A DNA stretch of 31,203 nucleotides from CAYLHB01 sp041908795 (GCA_041908795.1 JAYRER010000040.1:1-31203); one strand, 5' to 3'. Positions 1 through 7,633 are shown, counted from the first letter of the stretch. Notes: generated from the letters alone by a model not told the origin. A program made the numbers and translations.

Positions 1-132
1 AATAAAGTGACGCGCAAGGAATTGAAGCACGTGCAAGACCTACTGAACGAACGACCACGCAAGGTTTTGGACTGGCGAACACCGAAAGAAGCGTTCGAGG
101 AATTATTAGAAAAACGTGCAGTTAGAGTTTGA
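1..132 (+). CDS. IS30 family transposase, C-terminal fragment (cut by window edge)
   Basis: The frame is open from base 1 and ends at TGA 130-132, giving the last 43 residues of a protein. Residues 15-31 contain LNERPRKVLDWRTPKEA, which matches the characteristic IS30 C-terminal block (LNxRPRKxLxxxTPxE) that follows the last catalytic Glu of the DDE integrase core. The catalytic residues lie upstream of the window. The fragment is cut by the window edge, so there is no reason to call it a pseudogene. A second copy starts at 31104 in the same orientation, so the fragment and that start may come from copies of one element. Confidence 0.85.
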   Translation, partial: NKVTRKELKHVQDLLNERPRKVLDWRTPKEAFEELLEKRAVRV

Positions 133-133
133 G
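115..133. repeat. IS30 terminal inverted repeat, right end
   Basis: Read on the minus strand this 19-mer is CTCAAACTCTAACTGCACG. The plus-strand 19-mer at 31070-31088 is CTCAACTTTGAACTGCACG. They agree at 15 of 19 positions, including the inner nine bases. It overlaps the last codons of the transposase, as is common in compact IS elements. Confidence 0.6.
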
Positions 134-250
134 TCCAAGATATGAGTATGCGCGTTAATTTTATTCATTACTACAAACAAAATGCTATTTTAATATCTAC
201 TAACAATCAGAAACAAGGTTTTCTTTCAGCTCAGTTGCCGGGCTATTTTG

Positions 251-1174
251 TTAGCGTGCACGTAAATGGATGTAGATGTCCTCAATGGCCTTGACTGCGT
301 CACCCGCAGCAATATTGTTCTGGTGGTAGAGCGCGTCGGTACAGTCGCCAGCGGCCCACACACCCTTTGTTGAGGTCGCCTGTGTGCGAGGATCCACTAC
401 AACGCGTCCATAATCATTTAGTGAGATCAGATCATGCAGGAAGTTTGTGTTAGGAAGCATGCCTATTTCAACAAATATTCCTTGAACGGCAAGGCTGTGC
501 TCTTGCTCCGTGAGTTTGTCTCGATAACGCAACCCGGATACAAATGCGTCACCTGTTATCTCTAGTGTCAGTGCATTGGAAATCGTTTTCATATTTTCGT
601 GCGCCGTCACTTTTTTGATAGTAATTGGGTCGGCGCGAAAAGCACCACCACTGTCAAGAAGCGTGACACTTTTACAGTATGCAAGAAGCTGTGCCGCTGT
701 TTCAAAGCCGGCGTTTCCTCCACCAATAACCGCCACATCCATGCCGGAGAAGAGTGGGCCGTCGCAGGTAGCGCAGTAGGTGAGCCCCTTTTGGTCGAAC
801 TTCTCTGCGCCAGGCACCGTAAGCTTTTTTCTCCCCGCACCAGCAGTTATGAGTACCGTCTGTGCACTAAGTGTAGGTCCACTGCTAAGCGTAGCTGTAA
901 ACCCATCGGCATTCTTGTGTAGAGCTTCCACGCGCACTCCTTCATAGAGCTCTAGGTACTCGCCCTTGTATTCCATTACATGTGCCTTGAGTGCGGCGGC
1001 GAGGTCGGAACCACGCATGTGCGGTACACCAATCCAGTTTTGAATATCATCGGACACAATACTCTGCCCGCCAAACGTGTCAGTAACAATAACGGAGCGG
1101 AGTTGTTTGCGCGCGGCGTATACCGCGGCTGCCGCACCGGCCGGGCCCCCGCCCACTATGAGAAGTTCGTGCAT
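251..1174 (-). CDS. trxB: Thioredoxin reductase-like FAD/NAD(P) pyridine nucleotide-disulfide oxidoreductase
   Basis: A 307-residue flavoprotein of the low-molecular-weight thioredoxin reductase family, which moves electrons from a nicotinamide cofactor through FAD to a CxxC disulfide and then to thioredoxin. Visible elements are the FAD dinucleotide fold GGGPAG (8-13), redox-active CATC (134-137), a second Rossmann motif GGGNAG (151-156) and the FAD-binding AGDC block (275-278). The C-terminus (HQNNIAAGDA) looks more like the reductase half of AhpF than classical TrxB. The Arg-rich NADPH motif expected after the second Rossmann strand (HRRxxxR) is absent; LLDSGGAFRAD stands there. Cofactor use is therefore open (NADH or another donor). 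The length is normal for the family. It lies just downstream of ftsZ but behind a terminator, so it is probably a separate transcript. Its physiological partner could be a cytoplasmic thioredoxin elsewhere in the genome. Confidence 0.85.
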   Translation of the reverse strand: MHELLIVGGGPAGAAAAVYAARKQLRSVIVTDTFGGQSIVSDDIQNWIGVPHMRGSDLAAALKAHVMEYKGEYLELYEGVRVEALHKNADGFTATLSSGPTLSAQTVLITAGAGRKKLTVPGAEKFDQKGLTYCATCDGPLFSGMDVAVIGGGNAGFETAAQLLAYCKSVTLLDSGGAFRADPITIKKVTAHENMKTISNALTLEITGDAFVSGLRYRDKLTEQEHSLAVQGIFVEIGMLPNTNFLHDLISLNDYGRVVVDPRTQATSTKGVWAAGDCTDALYHQNNIAAGDAVKAIEDIYIHLRAR

Positions 1175-1191
1175 ATGTGTTGGCTGGTAGT

Positions 1192-1220
1192 AAATAAAAA
1201 GCCTGTAAACATTGTACAGG
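1192..1220 (-). terminator. Rho-independent terminator after ftsZ
   Basis: On the minus strand CCTGTA pairs with TACAGG (plus coordinates 1215-1220 and 1202-1207) around a 7-nt loop, followed by CTTTTTATTT. It sits about 35 nt after the ftsZ stop and before the trxB start, separating the two genes. Confidence 0.7.
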
Positions 1221-1255
1221 TACCACTCTGCTTACCACAAGGTACCTCCACGTAC

Positions 1256-2488
1256 CTATTTTATCTTTGAACGGCGCAAGAACGCAGGCACACCCCATTC
1301 ACCATCTTCATCACTTGATGGAGTAGCCTTTGAATCAGAATCAATACGTCGGTCGGGCCGCTCGTCAAGTAACGGGGCGCGTTCATGGTGGTCGACACCA
1401 AGAGACGTACCAGCGGGGCGCGCAGTGGGACGTACTGCGGTCACCGCATTGTGAATCATACCGGATGTTTGGTTAGTCTCAGGTGCTCGGGAACCGATAG
1501 AAAACAGTGGGGAACTTGCACGACGCAAAACGTCTTCAGTAAAACCAGTTGCAATGACAGTAACTTTGATTTCATTCTTCTTGAGCTTGTCATCTCGTAC
1601 CGCTCCAAAGATTACTCGCGCATTGGGGTCAATGGTTTCAGTGATGACGCGAGCCGCGTCTTGTATTTCAAGCATACCAAGGTCTTCACCTCCCGCGATT
1701 GCGAAAAGAACACCCTTCGCACCGGAAACTGAGATTTCAAGGAGTGGAGAATTAATTGCCTTCTGTGCCGCTTCTTCTGCACGCTTTTCACCTGACGCAA
1801 CACCGATACCCATGAGTGCCGATCCAGCATCCTGCATAACAGATCGAATATCAGCGAAGTCCACATTTACAATTCCCGGGGTGGTAATAAGCTCTGAAAT
1901 ACCCTCAACCGCTTGTCGCAGAATGTCATCACACATCGCAAAGGCGTTCGTGACCGTTGTGTCGCGGTCTACAATGGCAAGCAGACGATCGTTCGGTATA
2001 ATGATGATGGCGTCCACTTCTTTGCGCAGGTCATCTATTCCTTCTTCGGCGGCACGCATGCGTTGTTGGCCCTCAAAAGAAAATGGCTTCGTTACTACCC
2101 CGACCGTGAGTGCACCCACTTCCTTAGCGAGTCTTGCAACGACACTATTTGCGCCGGTGCCTGTGCCACCACCCATGCCGCCGGCGATGAACACCATATC
2201 AGACCCTTTTAGGGCTTCCAAAATTTCTTCTTGGGTCTCCTCAGCGGCACGTTTCCCCACATCCGGGTGACCACCAGCGCCGAGACCGCGTGTAAGATTC
2301 TTTCCAATATGAATCTTCTTTTTTGCTTTGTTGTGTTGAAGGTCTTGCGCATCAGTGTTGACTGCGATGAAATCAACACCCTTCACGTTACTGTTCAGCA
2401 TGTGGTTAACGGCATTGCAACCGGAACCGCCAACTCCAATGACACGGATTCTCGCGAACGACTCAACATCTTGCTGTATCTGTGGCAT
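1256..2488 (-). CDS. ftsZ: Cell division GTPase FtsZ
   Basis: The tubulin homologue that polymerises into the Z-ring at midcell. With the start chosen here it has 410 residues. It shows GVGGSGCNAV near the N-terminus, the GTP-binding GGGTGTG signature (106-112), the T7 loop NVDFAD (208-213) with the Asp residues that trigger GTP hydrolysis across the subunit interface, and a C-terminal peptide WGVPAFLRRSKIK that fits the conserved tail binding FtsA and other membrane tethers. The open frame extends 25 codons further upstream, but that stretch reads through the promoter region and is unlike any FtsZ N-terminus, so the ATG at 2488 is preferred. It lies directly downstream of ftsA, the usual order. 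No SD is visible before the start. Confidence 0.97.
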   Translation of the reverse strand: MPQIQQDVESFARIRVIGVGGSGCNAVNHMLNSNVKGVDFIAVNTDAQDLQHNKAKKKIHIGKNLTRGLGAGGHPDVGKRAAEETQEEILEALKGSDMVFIAGGMGGGTGTGANSVVARLAKEVGALTVGVVTKPFSFEGQQRMRAAEEGIDDLRKEVDAIIIIPNDRLLAIVDRDTTVTNAFAMCDDILRQAVEGISELITTPGIVNVDFADIRSVMQDAGSALMGIGVASGEKRAEEAAQKAINSPLLEISVSGAKGVLFAIAGGEDLGMLEIQDAARVITETIDPNARVIFGAVRDDKLKKNEIKVTVIATGFTEDVLRRASSPLFSIGSRAPETNQTSGMIHNAVTAVRPTARPAGTSLGVDHHERAPLLDERPDRRIDSDSKATPSSDEDGEWGVPAFLRRSKIK

Positions 2489-2517
2489 GAGGTGACGCTG
2501 AACTGCTAAGTCATCGC

Positions 2518-2526
2518 ATGATAGCA
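2518..2526 (-). promoter_or_regulatory. Candidate extended -10 promoter for ftsZ
   Basis: Minus strand TGCTATCAT is a TGn-extended -10 ending 29 nt before the ftsZ ATG. No convincing -35 is seen. The start at 2488 would leave a short leader without an SD. Confidence 0.4.
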
Positions 2527-2606
2527 GAGTCCGTACAAAAAAGAACGGTTGACAGTAGAACAAAAACGTATTCTCTAAAAAAGCCTTGCAATTACGTGCA
2601 AATCAG

Positions 2607-3764
2607 CTATGGCAAGAATTGGCGAAACCAAGTAAAAAAGCTGTCCACTGAACTCTTGACAGTTGAGAGAGCAGATGATGTTTCTTCGGTGGACATACCC
2701 CAAATGGTGAGGCCGTAAGCGACTGCCCAGCTCGCGTCTTTTATTTTAATTTGGTCTCCGAGAAGCACCGCTCTCTTACTTGGAAGTTTTAGTGTGGCAC
2801 GTGCAATGTCTTCTATGGTTGCCACACCGGAACCGCCCCCGGATAGAATGATTCCTGCGGGTAGAAGGCCATTTTTTCCAATACGTTTGAGGTGCGCTTC
2901 TATGAGGTCAAAAATATCAGAGAGTCTTGAGGCAATGATGTCGTCAAGGTGTTTCTTATTGGGTGCGTTGCCTACAAGAGCACCTTTTTTTGCTTGCTCC
3001 GCATCGTCAAGCCCGATTTTGAGACCAAGCGCGATGTCGTGCGTAATATCGGTTGAACCGATAGGGAAAACTTTGATGGAAATGGGTACGTCGTTCTCAA
3101 ACACCGCAATCGATACCGTTTCTGCACCAATGTTCGCAAGCACGCACCCTGCAATTTTTTGCGCCTTACCTAAAGTAACGAAGCTACCCGCCAAAGGACT
3201 TGCCATCACATCTACCACCGCCACCCCAGCATCCTCGACGGCGGTTATGAGATCGTGGAGGTGTTGTTCAAGTGTAGTAACAAAAAGTGTTTCAACCTCA
3301 AGCTTACTTCCTTTAAGCCCCACCGGTCGTCCCAGCACACGCTCACTATCAAGGCGGTAGGCAAGGGGAATCACATGAATGGTTTTTCGGTTTACAAGCC
3401 TGTGCTTCACCTTTTGTTCACACGCCTCCACTGCATGGGTGACGTCTAGCGAGGTTACCTCTTGATCGGAACGGGTTGTGTGTACCTCAGCGCGTGCGCG
3501 AACTTCTTCAAGACCTACTCCCCCCACGGAAAGGTACGCCTTCCTAATAGTCACACCAGAGGTCTTTTCTGCCTGTATGAGGGCCTGGCGTAATGAGCGT
3601 GTCGTGTCCGCGGGGTTCATGATATACCCATGCCGAATGCCGCGCGAGAGTGCGTATCCCGTACCCAGCACGGTAGGTAGTGCATCGTCGGGCGCCGCCA
3701 CAGCCACGACGACCTTAACTTGGTACGTACCTATATCTATACCTACTACAGTGCGTCGTGCCAT
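2607..3764 (-). CDS. ftsA: Cell division protein FtsA (actin-like membrane tether of FtsZ)
   Basis: An actin-fold ATPase that attaches FtsZ filaments to the membrane. The 385-residue protein begins MARRTVVGIDIGT, the phosphate-1 loop of the actin/Hsp70 superfamily. It carries the FtsA-specific SHS2 region after about residue 80 and an adenosine-binding ILSGGGSG motif near residue 306. It ends in an amphipathic segment (SFFTWFRQFLP) that fits the C-terminal membrane-targeting helix. A GTG three codons upstream is an alternative start; the ATG at 3764 places the phosphate loop where it usually lies. ftsZ follows at 2488, a conserved pair. A weak TTGCA/TGCAA hairpin with a T-run lies just after the stop and may attenuate transcription into ftsZ. 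Confidence 0.95.
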   Translation of the reverse strand: MARRTVVGIDIGTYQVKVVVAVAAPDDALPTVLGTGYALSRGIRHGYIMNPADTTRSLRQALIQAEKTSGVTIRKAYLSVGGVGLEEVRARAEVHTTRSDQEVTSLDVTHAVEACEQKVKHRLVNRKTIHVIPLAYRLDSERVLGRPVGLKGSKLEVETLFVTTLEQHLHDLITAVEDAGVAVVDVMASPLAGSFVTLGKAQKIAGCVLANIGAETVSIAVFENDVPISIKVFPIGSTDITHDIALGLKIGLDDAEQAKKGALVGNAPNKKHLDDIIASRLSDIFDLIEAHLKRIGKNGLLPAGIILSGGGSGVATIEDIARATLKLPSKRAVLLGDQIKIKDASWAVAYGLTIWGMSTEETSSALSTVKSSVDSFFTWFRQFLP

Positions 3765-3803
3765 GACAGACACCGGGGAATCCGATGTGCGAGCAGGGGG
3801 CCA

Positions 3804-4238
3804 CTAGCGCACGGAGAACCGGCGCCATAACATGTGCTCGATACGGTCCATTGTACTCCCGTGGTCGTGCCCCTTCAAATGCACGCATCCGTGGATAAAA
3901 AGATGGAGAACATGGCCTTTCTCCGAAAGGCCGAAGCGATGAGCTTCACGCCTTGCTCGTGCAAGATTAATAAAAATCTCACCCTCGTACATCGAGAGCG
4001 GAAACGAAAGCACGTTTGCAGGAGTGTGCTTATTGCGATAGGTGCGGTTGAGTGCTCGGGCCTTTGCATCACCCACTAGTACAAGCGACAATGAGTAGTC
4101 CTTGCCCAAGATGGTGCGTGCAATTTTCGAAAAAGGCACGTCGGGCACGGGCCGTCGTGTTGTGGAGTGGATTGCAAACCTGCTAGCGCCGCTTGTTTTT
4201 TTTGCTCTCAATGGTGCGACCAAGTTTAATGAGCTCAT
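3804..4238 (-). CDS. ybeY: Endoribonuclease YbeY (16S rRNA maturation)
   Basis: A zinc-dependent single-strand RNase involved in 3' maturation of 16S rRNA and ribosome quality control. The diagnostic metal site is HGCVHLKGHDH: His 116, 120 and 126 in a 144-residue product counted from 4238. The upstream block LNRTYRNKHTPANVLSFP matches the family core. The start is uncertain. Family similarity begins only around FAIHSTTRRP (about residue 21), and upstream ATG (4250, 4238) or TTG (4223, 4211) codons all overlap the end of rpsU by 29-68 nt. The overlap suggests translational coupling with rpsU, which fits the ribosomal theme of both genes. ftsA follows 39 nt downstream, so the minus-strand genes are probably co-transcribed. 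Confidence 0.88.
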   Translation of the reverse strand: MSSLNLVAPLRAKKTSGASRFAIHSTTRRPVPDVPFSKIARTILGKDYSLSLVLVGDAKARALNRTYRNKHTPANVLSFPLSMYEGEIFINLARARREAHRFGLSEKGHVLHLFIHGCVHLKGHDHGSTMDRIEHMLWRRFSVR

Positions 4239-4428
4239 TGTAGGTCTCACGACGTGTGATTAGCGTCAATACACTTCGTTTTTTCTTGGTCGTGCTTTCG
4301 GGCCTGCTGTGATAGCGCAATGATCGCACGCGTTTTACAACACCCGAGCTCTGCACTTTTCTGGAAAAACGGCGCATGAGGCTCGCGTTGTTTTCGTTGT
4401 TATTCTTTTGTACCTCAACGTTTATCAT
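4183..4428 (-). CDS. rpsU: Small ribosomal subunit protein bS21
   Basis: An 81-residue, strongly basic protein beginning MINVEVQKNNNENNASLMRR. The pattern of a short beta start, ASLMRRFSRKVQSSG and then a Lys/Arg-rich helix matches bS21, the 30S protein near the anti-SD end of 16S rRNA. The version with the ENxASLxRRF...VQxSGV block and a C-terminal KxxK-rich tail is typical of CPR bacteria. The frame is open upstream to 4602, but that part overlaps the HisRS-like gene and is not ribosomal-protein-like, so the ATG at 4428 is used. A TGG-TAGCAT element ending 11 nt upstream may be its own promoter. The 3' end overlaps ybeY. Confidence 0.9.
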   Translation of the reverse strand: MINVEVQKNNNENNASLMRRFSRKVQSSGVVKRVRSLRYHSRPESTTKKKRSVLTLITRRETYNELIKLGRTIESKKNKRR

Positions 4429-4480
4429 AAGATTGGGCAATGCTACCACGCAGTTGTGCCGGACGCAAGGGTTTTTCACC

Positions 4481-5683
4481 TTATATGTGCGCTCTTTCTC
4501 GTACCATAAAAGGAAGGGTGTCAATCGACACGGTTTGTTGGGCGCGCGTGAGTGCATTGCGTATGATGGCAACACCCTCAAGGGCCTCTTTTTGACCCAC
4601 AATTACAACAAAAGGCACTTGTGTCCGCTCGGCGTAGGCGAGTTGGTCTGACAGGCGCTCATACTTAAAGCATTGCTCAATGGGAATACGGGCCTTTCTA
4701 AATGTTTCTATGACGCGGAAACTTTTGATGCGCGCTTCCGTGCCAATGTTGATGAGGCAGACGCGTGGCTTGTGGGCCCGTAGAACCTGAGTAACGATAT
4801 CATGTACTCCTTGCTCGAGCGCGTGGAATTCAATTATCAACCCAACGGCGGGGGTTGCTACTTTAAATAACGTACGCGAAAGTTCATCATACCTACCTCC
4901 ACGTGCGATGCGTACATCCACCCCCTCGGTTTTAATCGTTGAAAACTCGTAGAGAAGATGGGAAAAGCATTCACGGGGTCCCATGAGCAGGTCATCAAGT
5001 TCATAGGGAGTGTTATGCGACTCCATGAACTCAAGTACTTCGCGCAGATGACGCCTGCTTGGTGCGGTAAGGTATTCAACTGGGCGGGGGAGTTCAAGGG
5101 CAAGTGCGTCGCGCCGTTTCGCAAGCGCCACTACCGCGCGATACGCATCCTCACGTGCGAGTATTTGGAGTGCGGGGGGCAGATCTCCGAATCTGCGTTT
5201 TATAAATATCGTTGCTTCGCGGAGGAAGCGTGCCACTGAATCTCTATCGCCAATGCCGTTTACGCGTATGGTGAATGAACGCATACCAAGTTCATCAAGA
5301 ATTGAGAGCGTTGTTCTAAGTACGAGGGCTTCGGCTATGGTGGAACGTGATCCCACCGCGTGAAGTCCGAGTGAAAGTGTAACGCCGCCACCTTTTTGTT
5401 TGCTTGTGGCACTCGTAAAGTAGAGAAGTGGTTCGCGTCGCGGCATTAACCCCGCCGAATACAGTCGGGCGAGGCCTTGCTCATAATGACGCAGTGATCC
5501 GTCGAGCGGCACCTTAGGACGCTCATTTTGTGCACGAAGGGCGATTGCTTTCGCTTGCGCCGCCTTGGGATCCGGAAGAAGGTCTACCTCACCTCGTACC
5601 GCAGTGTCTAGCGGTAGGAAACCATAGTGCCGTGCAACGGGGATTGCCTTTTTGTAGAACTCGTCTGATTGTACGGTCAGCAT
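4481..5683 (-). CDS. HisRS-like class II synthetase paralogue with degenerate catalytic motifs
   Basis: A 400-residue protein with the layout of histidyl-tRNA synthetase: an N-terminal class II fold, a GGRYDEL block (262-268) matching HisRS motif AGGRYDGL, and a C-terminal alpha/beta anticodon-binding domain (about 305-395). Catalytic signatures are eroded. The motif 2 region (about 84-115) lacks the FRYExPQ.GRxREFHQ pattern with its ATP-binding Arg. The histidine-specific block LVRGLDYYTGTVFE is replaced by LLMGPRECFSHLLYEF (232-247), losing the catalytic Arg. It is therefore probably not a working HisRS. HisZ-like regulatory subunits of ATP phosphoribosyltransferase are one known fate of such paralogues, but no histidine genes are nearby. 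The start lies 25 nt after lepB, so the two likely share a transcript. A TATATT lies 2 nt before the ATG. Confidence 0.75.
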   Translation of the reverse strand: MLTVQSDEFYKKAIPVARHYGFLPLDTAVRGEVDLLPDPKAAQAKAIALRAQNERPKVPLDGSLRHYEQGLARLYSAGLMPRREPLLYFTSATSKQKGGGVTLSLGLHAVGSRSTIAEALVLRTTLSILDELGMRSFTIRVNGIGDRDSVARFLREATIFIKRRFGDLPPALQILAREDAYRAVVALAKRRDALALELPRPVEYLTAPSRRHLREVLEFMESHNTPYELDDLLMGPRECFSHLLYEFSTIKTEGVDVRIARGGRYDELSRTLFKVATPAVGLIIEFHALEQGVHDIVTQVLRAHKPRVCLINIGTEARIKSFRVIETFRKARIPIEQCFKYERLSDQLAYAERTQVPFVVIVGQKEALEGVAIIRNALTRAQQTVSIDTLPFMVRERAHI

Positions 5684-5708
5684 GCAATATACGTGTGACC
5701 GAACCGCC

Positions 5709-6365
5709 TCATTTTATATTGGCGGGGTCGTCGAACTTGTACTCACCGGGCAAAAGTCCGAGGAGAGTGGGGGGCAGTAGGCGCACAAGTGCGCGTCCAA
5801 CAATGTAACGGTCCCTAACAGGGCCCCATTGTCGCGAATCACTGCTCTGGTCGCGGTTATCACCCATAACATAGTACTCGTCAGGATCAAGTCGCTCTGT
5901 CACGTTGCCGAAACCACCACTTGTTTTTGGGAGGTAAGGCTCTGTGAGGACACGTTCAGTTCCAGCCACCGTGTCTTTAATGATGACTTGGTTTCCACGT
6001 ACTTCAACCGTCTCCCCGGGAAGTCCTATAATACGTTTAATAAAGTACTTACTCGGATCATTAGGATATTTAAACACCACCACATCTCCCCTGTGCGGGC
6101 TATCGAAACGGTACGACAGTTGGTCGATGATGAGATATTGGCCTGTCTCAAACGTCGGGGACATTGATGCCCCAGAGACGATGAATGGTTGTGCAATAAA
6201 CAATCGAAATGGGAGAACTATGACGAGAGCGAGTATCGCATATTTAAAAAGTTCAACAATAAAACTATCATGCGGCTCTTCATTCTGACTGACGTAAGGT
6301 TTGTCGTACGATGGTGCTTCGAAGTGAGGTGGTTGTGAACGTGGAGTAAGGTGAAGTGGATCCAT
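5709..6365 (-). CDS. lepB: Signal peptidase I
   Basis: A membrane-bound Ser/Lys protease that removes signal peptides on the outer face of the cytoplasmic membrane. The 218-residue protein has a Pro-rich cytoplasmic tail, one transmembrane segment (about 40-60), the catalytic Ser in SGASMSPT (Ser67), the general base Lys in FIKRIIGLPGE (Lys110) and the MGDNRDQSSDSR box (167-178). All family boxes are present. The frame extends 31 codons upstream through the promoter, so the ATG at 6365 is preferred. A TGA-TATACT element ends 11 nt before it, so the leader would be only a few nucleotides long. It is first in a probable minus-strand transcript with the HisRS-like gene. Confidence 0.95.
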   Translation of the reverse strand: MDPLHLTPRSQPPHFEAPSYDKPYVSQNEEPHDSFIVELFKYAILALVIVLPFRLFIAQPFIVSGASMSPTFETGQYLIIDQLSYRFDSPHRGDVVVFKYPNDPSKYFIKRIIGLPGETVEVRGNQVIIKDTVAGTERVLTEPYLPKTSGGFGNVTERLDPDEYYVMGDNRDQSSDSRQWGPVRDRYIVGRALVRLLPPTLLGLLPGEYKFDDPANIK

Positions 6366-6376
6366 AGGTGATGATA

Positions 6377-6385
6377 AGTATATCA
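6377..6385 (-). promoter_or_regulatory. Extended -10 promoter of lepB
   Basis: Minus strand TGATATACT fits TGn-TATACT. A TTGCAA lies 15 nt further upstream as a possible -35. The hexamer ends 11 nt before the lepB ATG. A second hexamer, TATCAT, lies 5 nt before the ATG and could be used instead. Confidence 0.5.
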
Positions 6386-6530
6386 GATAGTTTTTACTTG
6401 CAATAGTTATTTCGAAAAAAGAAATTGGGAGAATGAAATATTTGTGCGCGAGATACACCTGAACACTACACCGTGACCCTTGTGTGGTATGTGCGCGAGA
6501 TGTGATACCGTGTGCATATTGAATACTGCG

Positions 6531-6539
6531 TAGTATACT
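6531..6539 (+). promoter_or_regulatory. -10 element of pth, 7 nt from the start codon
   Basis: TAG-TATACT occupies 6531-6539 and 7 nt separate it from the pth ATG. Transcription would start at or one base before the start codon, leaving no room for an SD. Confidence 0.6.
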
Positions 6540-6546
6540 TTATTGT

Positions 6547-7206
6547 ATGAATTTTGTTTTAGCCGGGCTAGGGAATCCCGGAGAAGAGTATACAGATACG
6601 CGCCACAATATTGGACGCATGGTGGTCGAGGAGTTTGCGCGGACGTATAGCGCGTCCGAGTGGAAACGTGACGTCACAACAAAGACACAGAAAAATAATT
6701 GTGTTCTCGGGGGGAATAACGTCCTTGCAGTGCTTCCGGAAACTTTCATGAATCGTTCCGGTACTGCGATTGCCCCACTTGTTTCAAGTGAAAAAGCGCT
6801 TGAACGTCTCGCAGTGGTGCATGATGACATTGACCTCCCATTCGGAACTCTGCGCATTGTTTTCAATCGCGGTGCGGGTGGACACCGAGGGGTTGCCTCT
6901 ATCGAGCGCGCGGTGAAATCTTCGGCGTTTGTACGGGTGCGTGTGGGTGTTTCCCCTGTGACACCGAGCGGTAAGCTCAAAAAACCGCGCGGCGAGCAAG
7001 CGGTGCTTGATTTCATTTTGGGTACGTTCACCAAGAAAGAGCAAAACGAGCTTCCCGCGATACTTTCACGCGCCGCGTGTGCTGTCGCCGCCATAATCGT
7101 AGAGGGTCGCACGAATGCGATGAATGAGTATAATGGTGAGGTGCCCCCGAGTAGGGCGGGGAAGCGGGTGCGAACCGAGCACAAAAAAAGCGCAGCGAAG
7201 AAGTAA
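6547..7206 (+). CDS. pth: Peptidyl-tRNA hydrolase
   Basis: Cleaves the ester bond of peptidyl-tRNA released by stalled ribosomes, recycling tRNA. The 219-residue protein has the family fold and most active-site residues: Asn10 in GLGNPG, the catalytic His20 in RHNIG, Asn69 in FMNRSG and Asp94 in HDDIDLP. The usual GGHNG block reads GGHRG, so the conserved Asn (Asn114 in E. coli) is Arg114. A basic C-terminal tail of about 25 residues (RAGKRVRTEHKKSAAKK) extends beyond the usual length and may contact RNA. The start ATG directly follows a TATACT element. The thioredoxin-like gene follows after 35 nt, so the two may be co-transcribed. Confidence 0.95.
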   Translation: MNFVLAGLGNPGEEYTDTRHNIGRMVVEEFARTYSASEWKRDVTTKTQKNNCVLGGNNVLAVLPETFMNRSGTAIAPLVSSEKALERLAVVHDDIDLPFGTLRIVFNRGAGGHRGVASIERAVKSSAFVRVRVGVSPVTPSGKLKKPRGEQAVLDFILGTFTKKEQNELPAILSRAACAVAAIIVEGRTNAMNEYNGEVPPSRAGKRVRTEHKKSAAKK

Positions 7207-7241
7207 GGGTCTAAAGAAGTGCACACGGTACCAAAAAAAGT

Positions 7242-7631
7242 ATGACATGGGGACGATTCAACAAAAAACATGGCATGGCAGGCCTTTTCATAGCCGGTGG
7301 GGTTGTTGTTGCATCGCTCTTCACAGTGGGAAAAGTGACACCGAGCGCGCTTGAGCCTTTCGCTGTATGCCTGGGAGAAAATGGAGCGACGTTCTATGGG
7401 GCGTTTTGGTGCGGACATTGCCAAGAGCAAAAGCAACTTTTCGGCAACGCAAAGAACTCCCTTCCCTACGTCGAGTGTTCGAGTCCCGATGGCCAGCGCC
7501 AGCTCGATGTGTGTGAAAATGCATCCGTGGAGAGCTACCCAACGTGGGTGTTCGCGAACGGGGAGCGTACAAGTGGCGTACAAACGCTTGCACAGCTCGC
7601 TGAAAAAACAGGGTGTCCCTTACCTCTCTAA
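7242..7631 (+). CDS. Membrane-anchored thioredoxin-like protein with CGHC active site
   Basis: A 129-residue protein with a positively charged N-terminus (GRFNKKH), one transmembrane anchor (about 12-30) and a short thioredoxin fold outside. The active site is FWCGHCQEQK (Cys57, Cys60), and SYPTW (99-102) supplies the cis-Pro loop. Extra Cys at 43, 79, 91 and 125 resemble the thioredoxin domains fused to or paired with VKOR/DsbB-type oxidases. CGHC is the active site typical of oxidising or isomerising thioredoxin relatives such as PDI. The next gene is a DsbB-like protein 2 nt downstream, so the two probably form one extracytoplasmic disulfide-forming pathway: this protein oxidises substrates and DsbB re-oxidises it. 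Confidence 0.8.
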   Translation: MTWGRFNKKHGMAGLFIAGGVVVASLFTVGKVTPSALEPFAVCLGENGATFYGAFWCGHCQEQKQLFGNAKNSLPYVECSSPDGQRQLDVCENASVESYPTWVFANGERTSGVQTLAQLAEKTGCPLPL

Positions 7632-7633
7632 AT

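Larger units (their letters stand above)
1..133 (+). mobile_element. Right end of an IS30-family insertion sequence (partial)
   Basis: The window opens inside an IS30-family element whose transposase reads on the plus strand and stops at 130-132. A 19-nt terminal inverted repeat candidate overlaps the end of the gene (115-133) and matches the left end of a second copy at 31070-31088 in inverted orientation. The exact outer boundary and target duplication cannot be fixed from one end. Confidence 0.75.

Noticed and set aside
1554..2270. 238-residue plus-strand frame opposite ftsZ
   Set aside because: Ser/Pro/Thr-rich antisense shadow of ftsZ with no domain.
6540..7583. 347-residue minus-strand frame opposite pth and the thioredoxin-like gene
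   Set aside because: Spans two well-supported plus-strand genes, has no recognisable domain and a composition unlike real proteins here.
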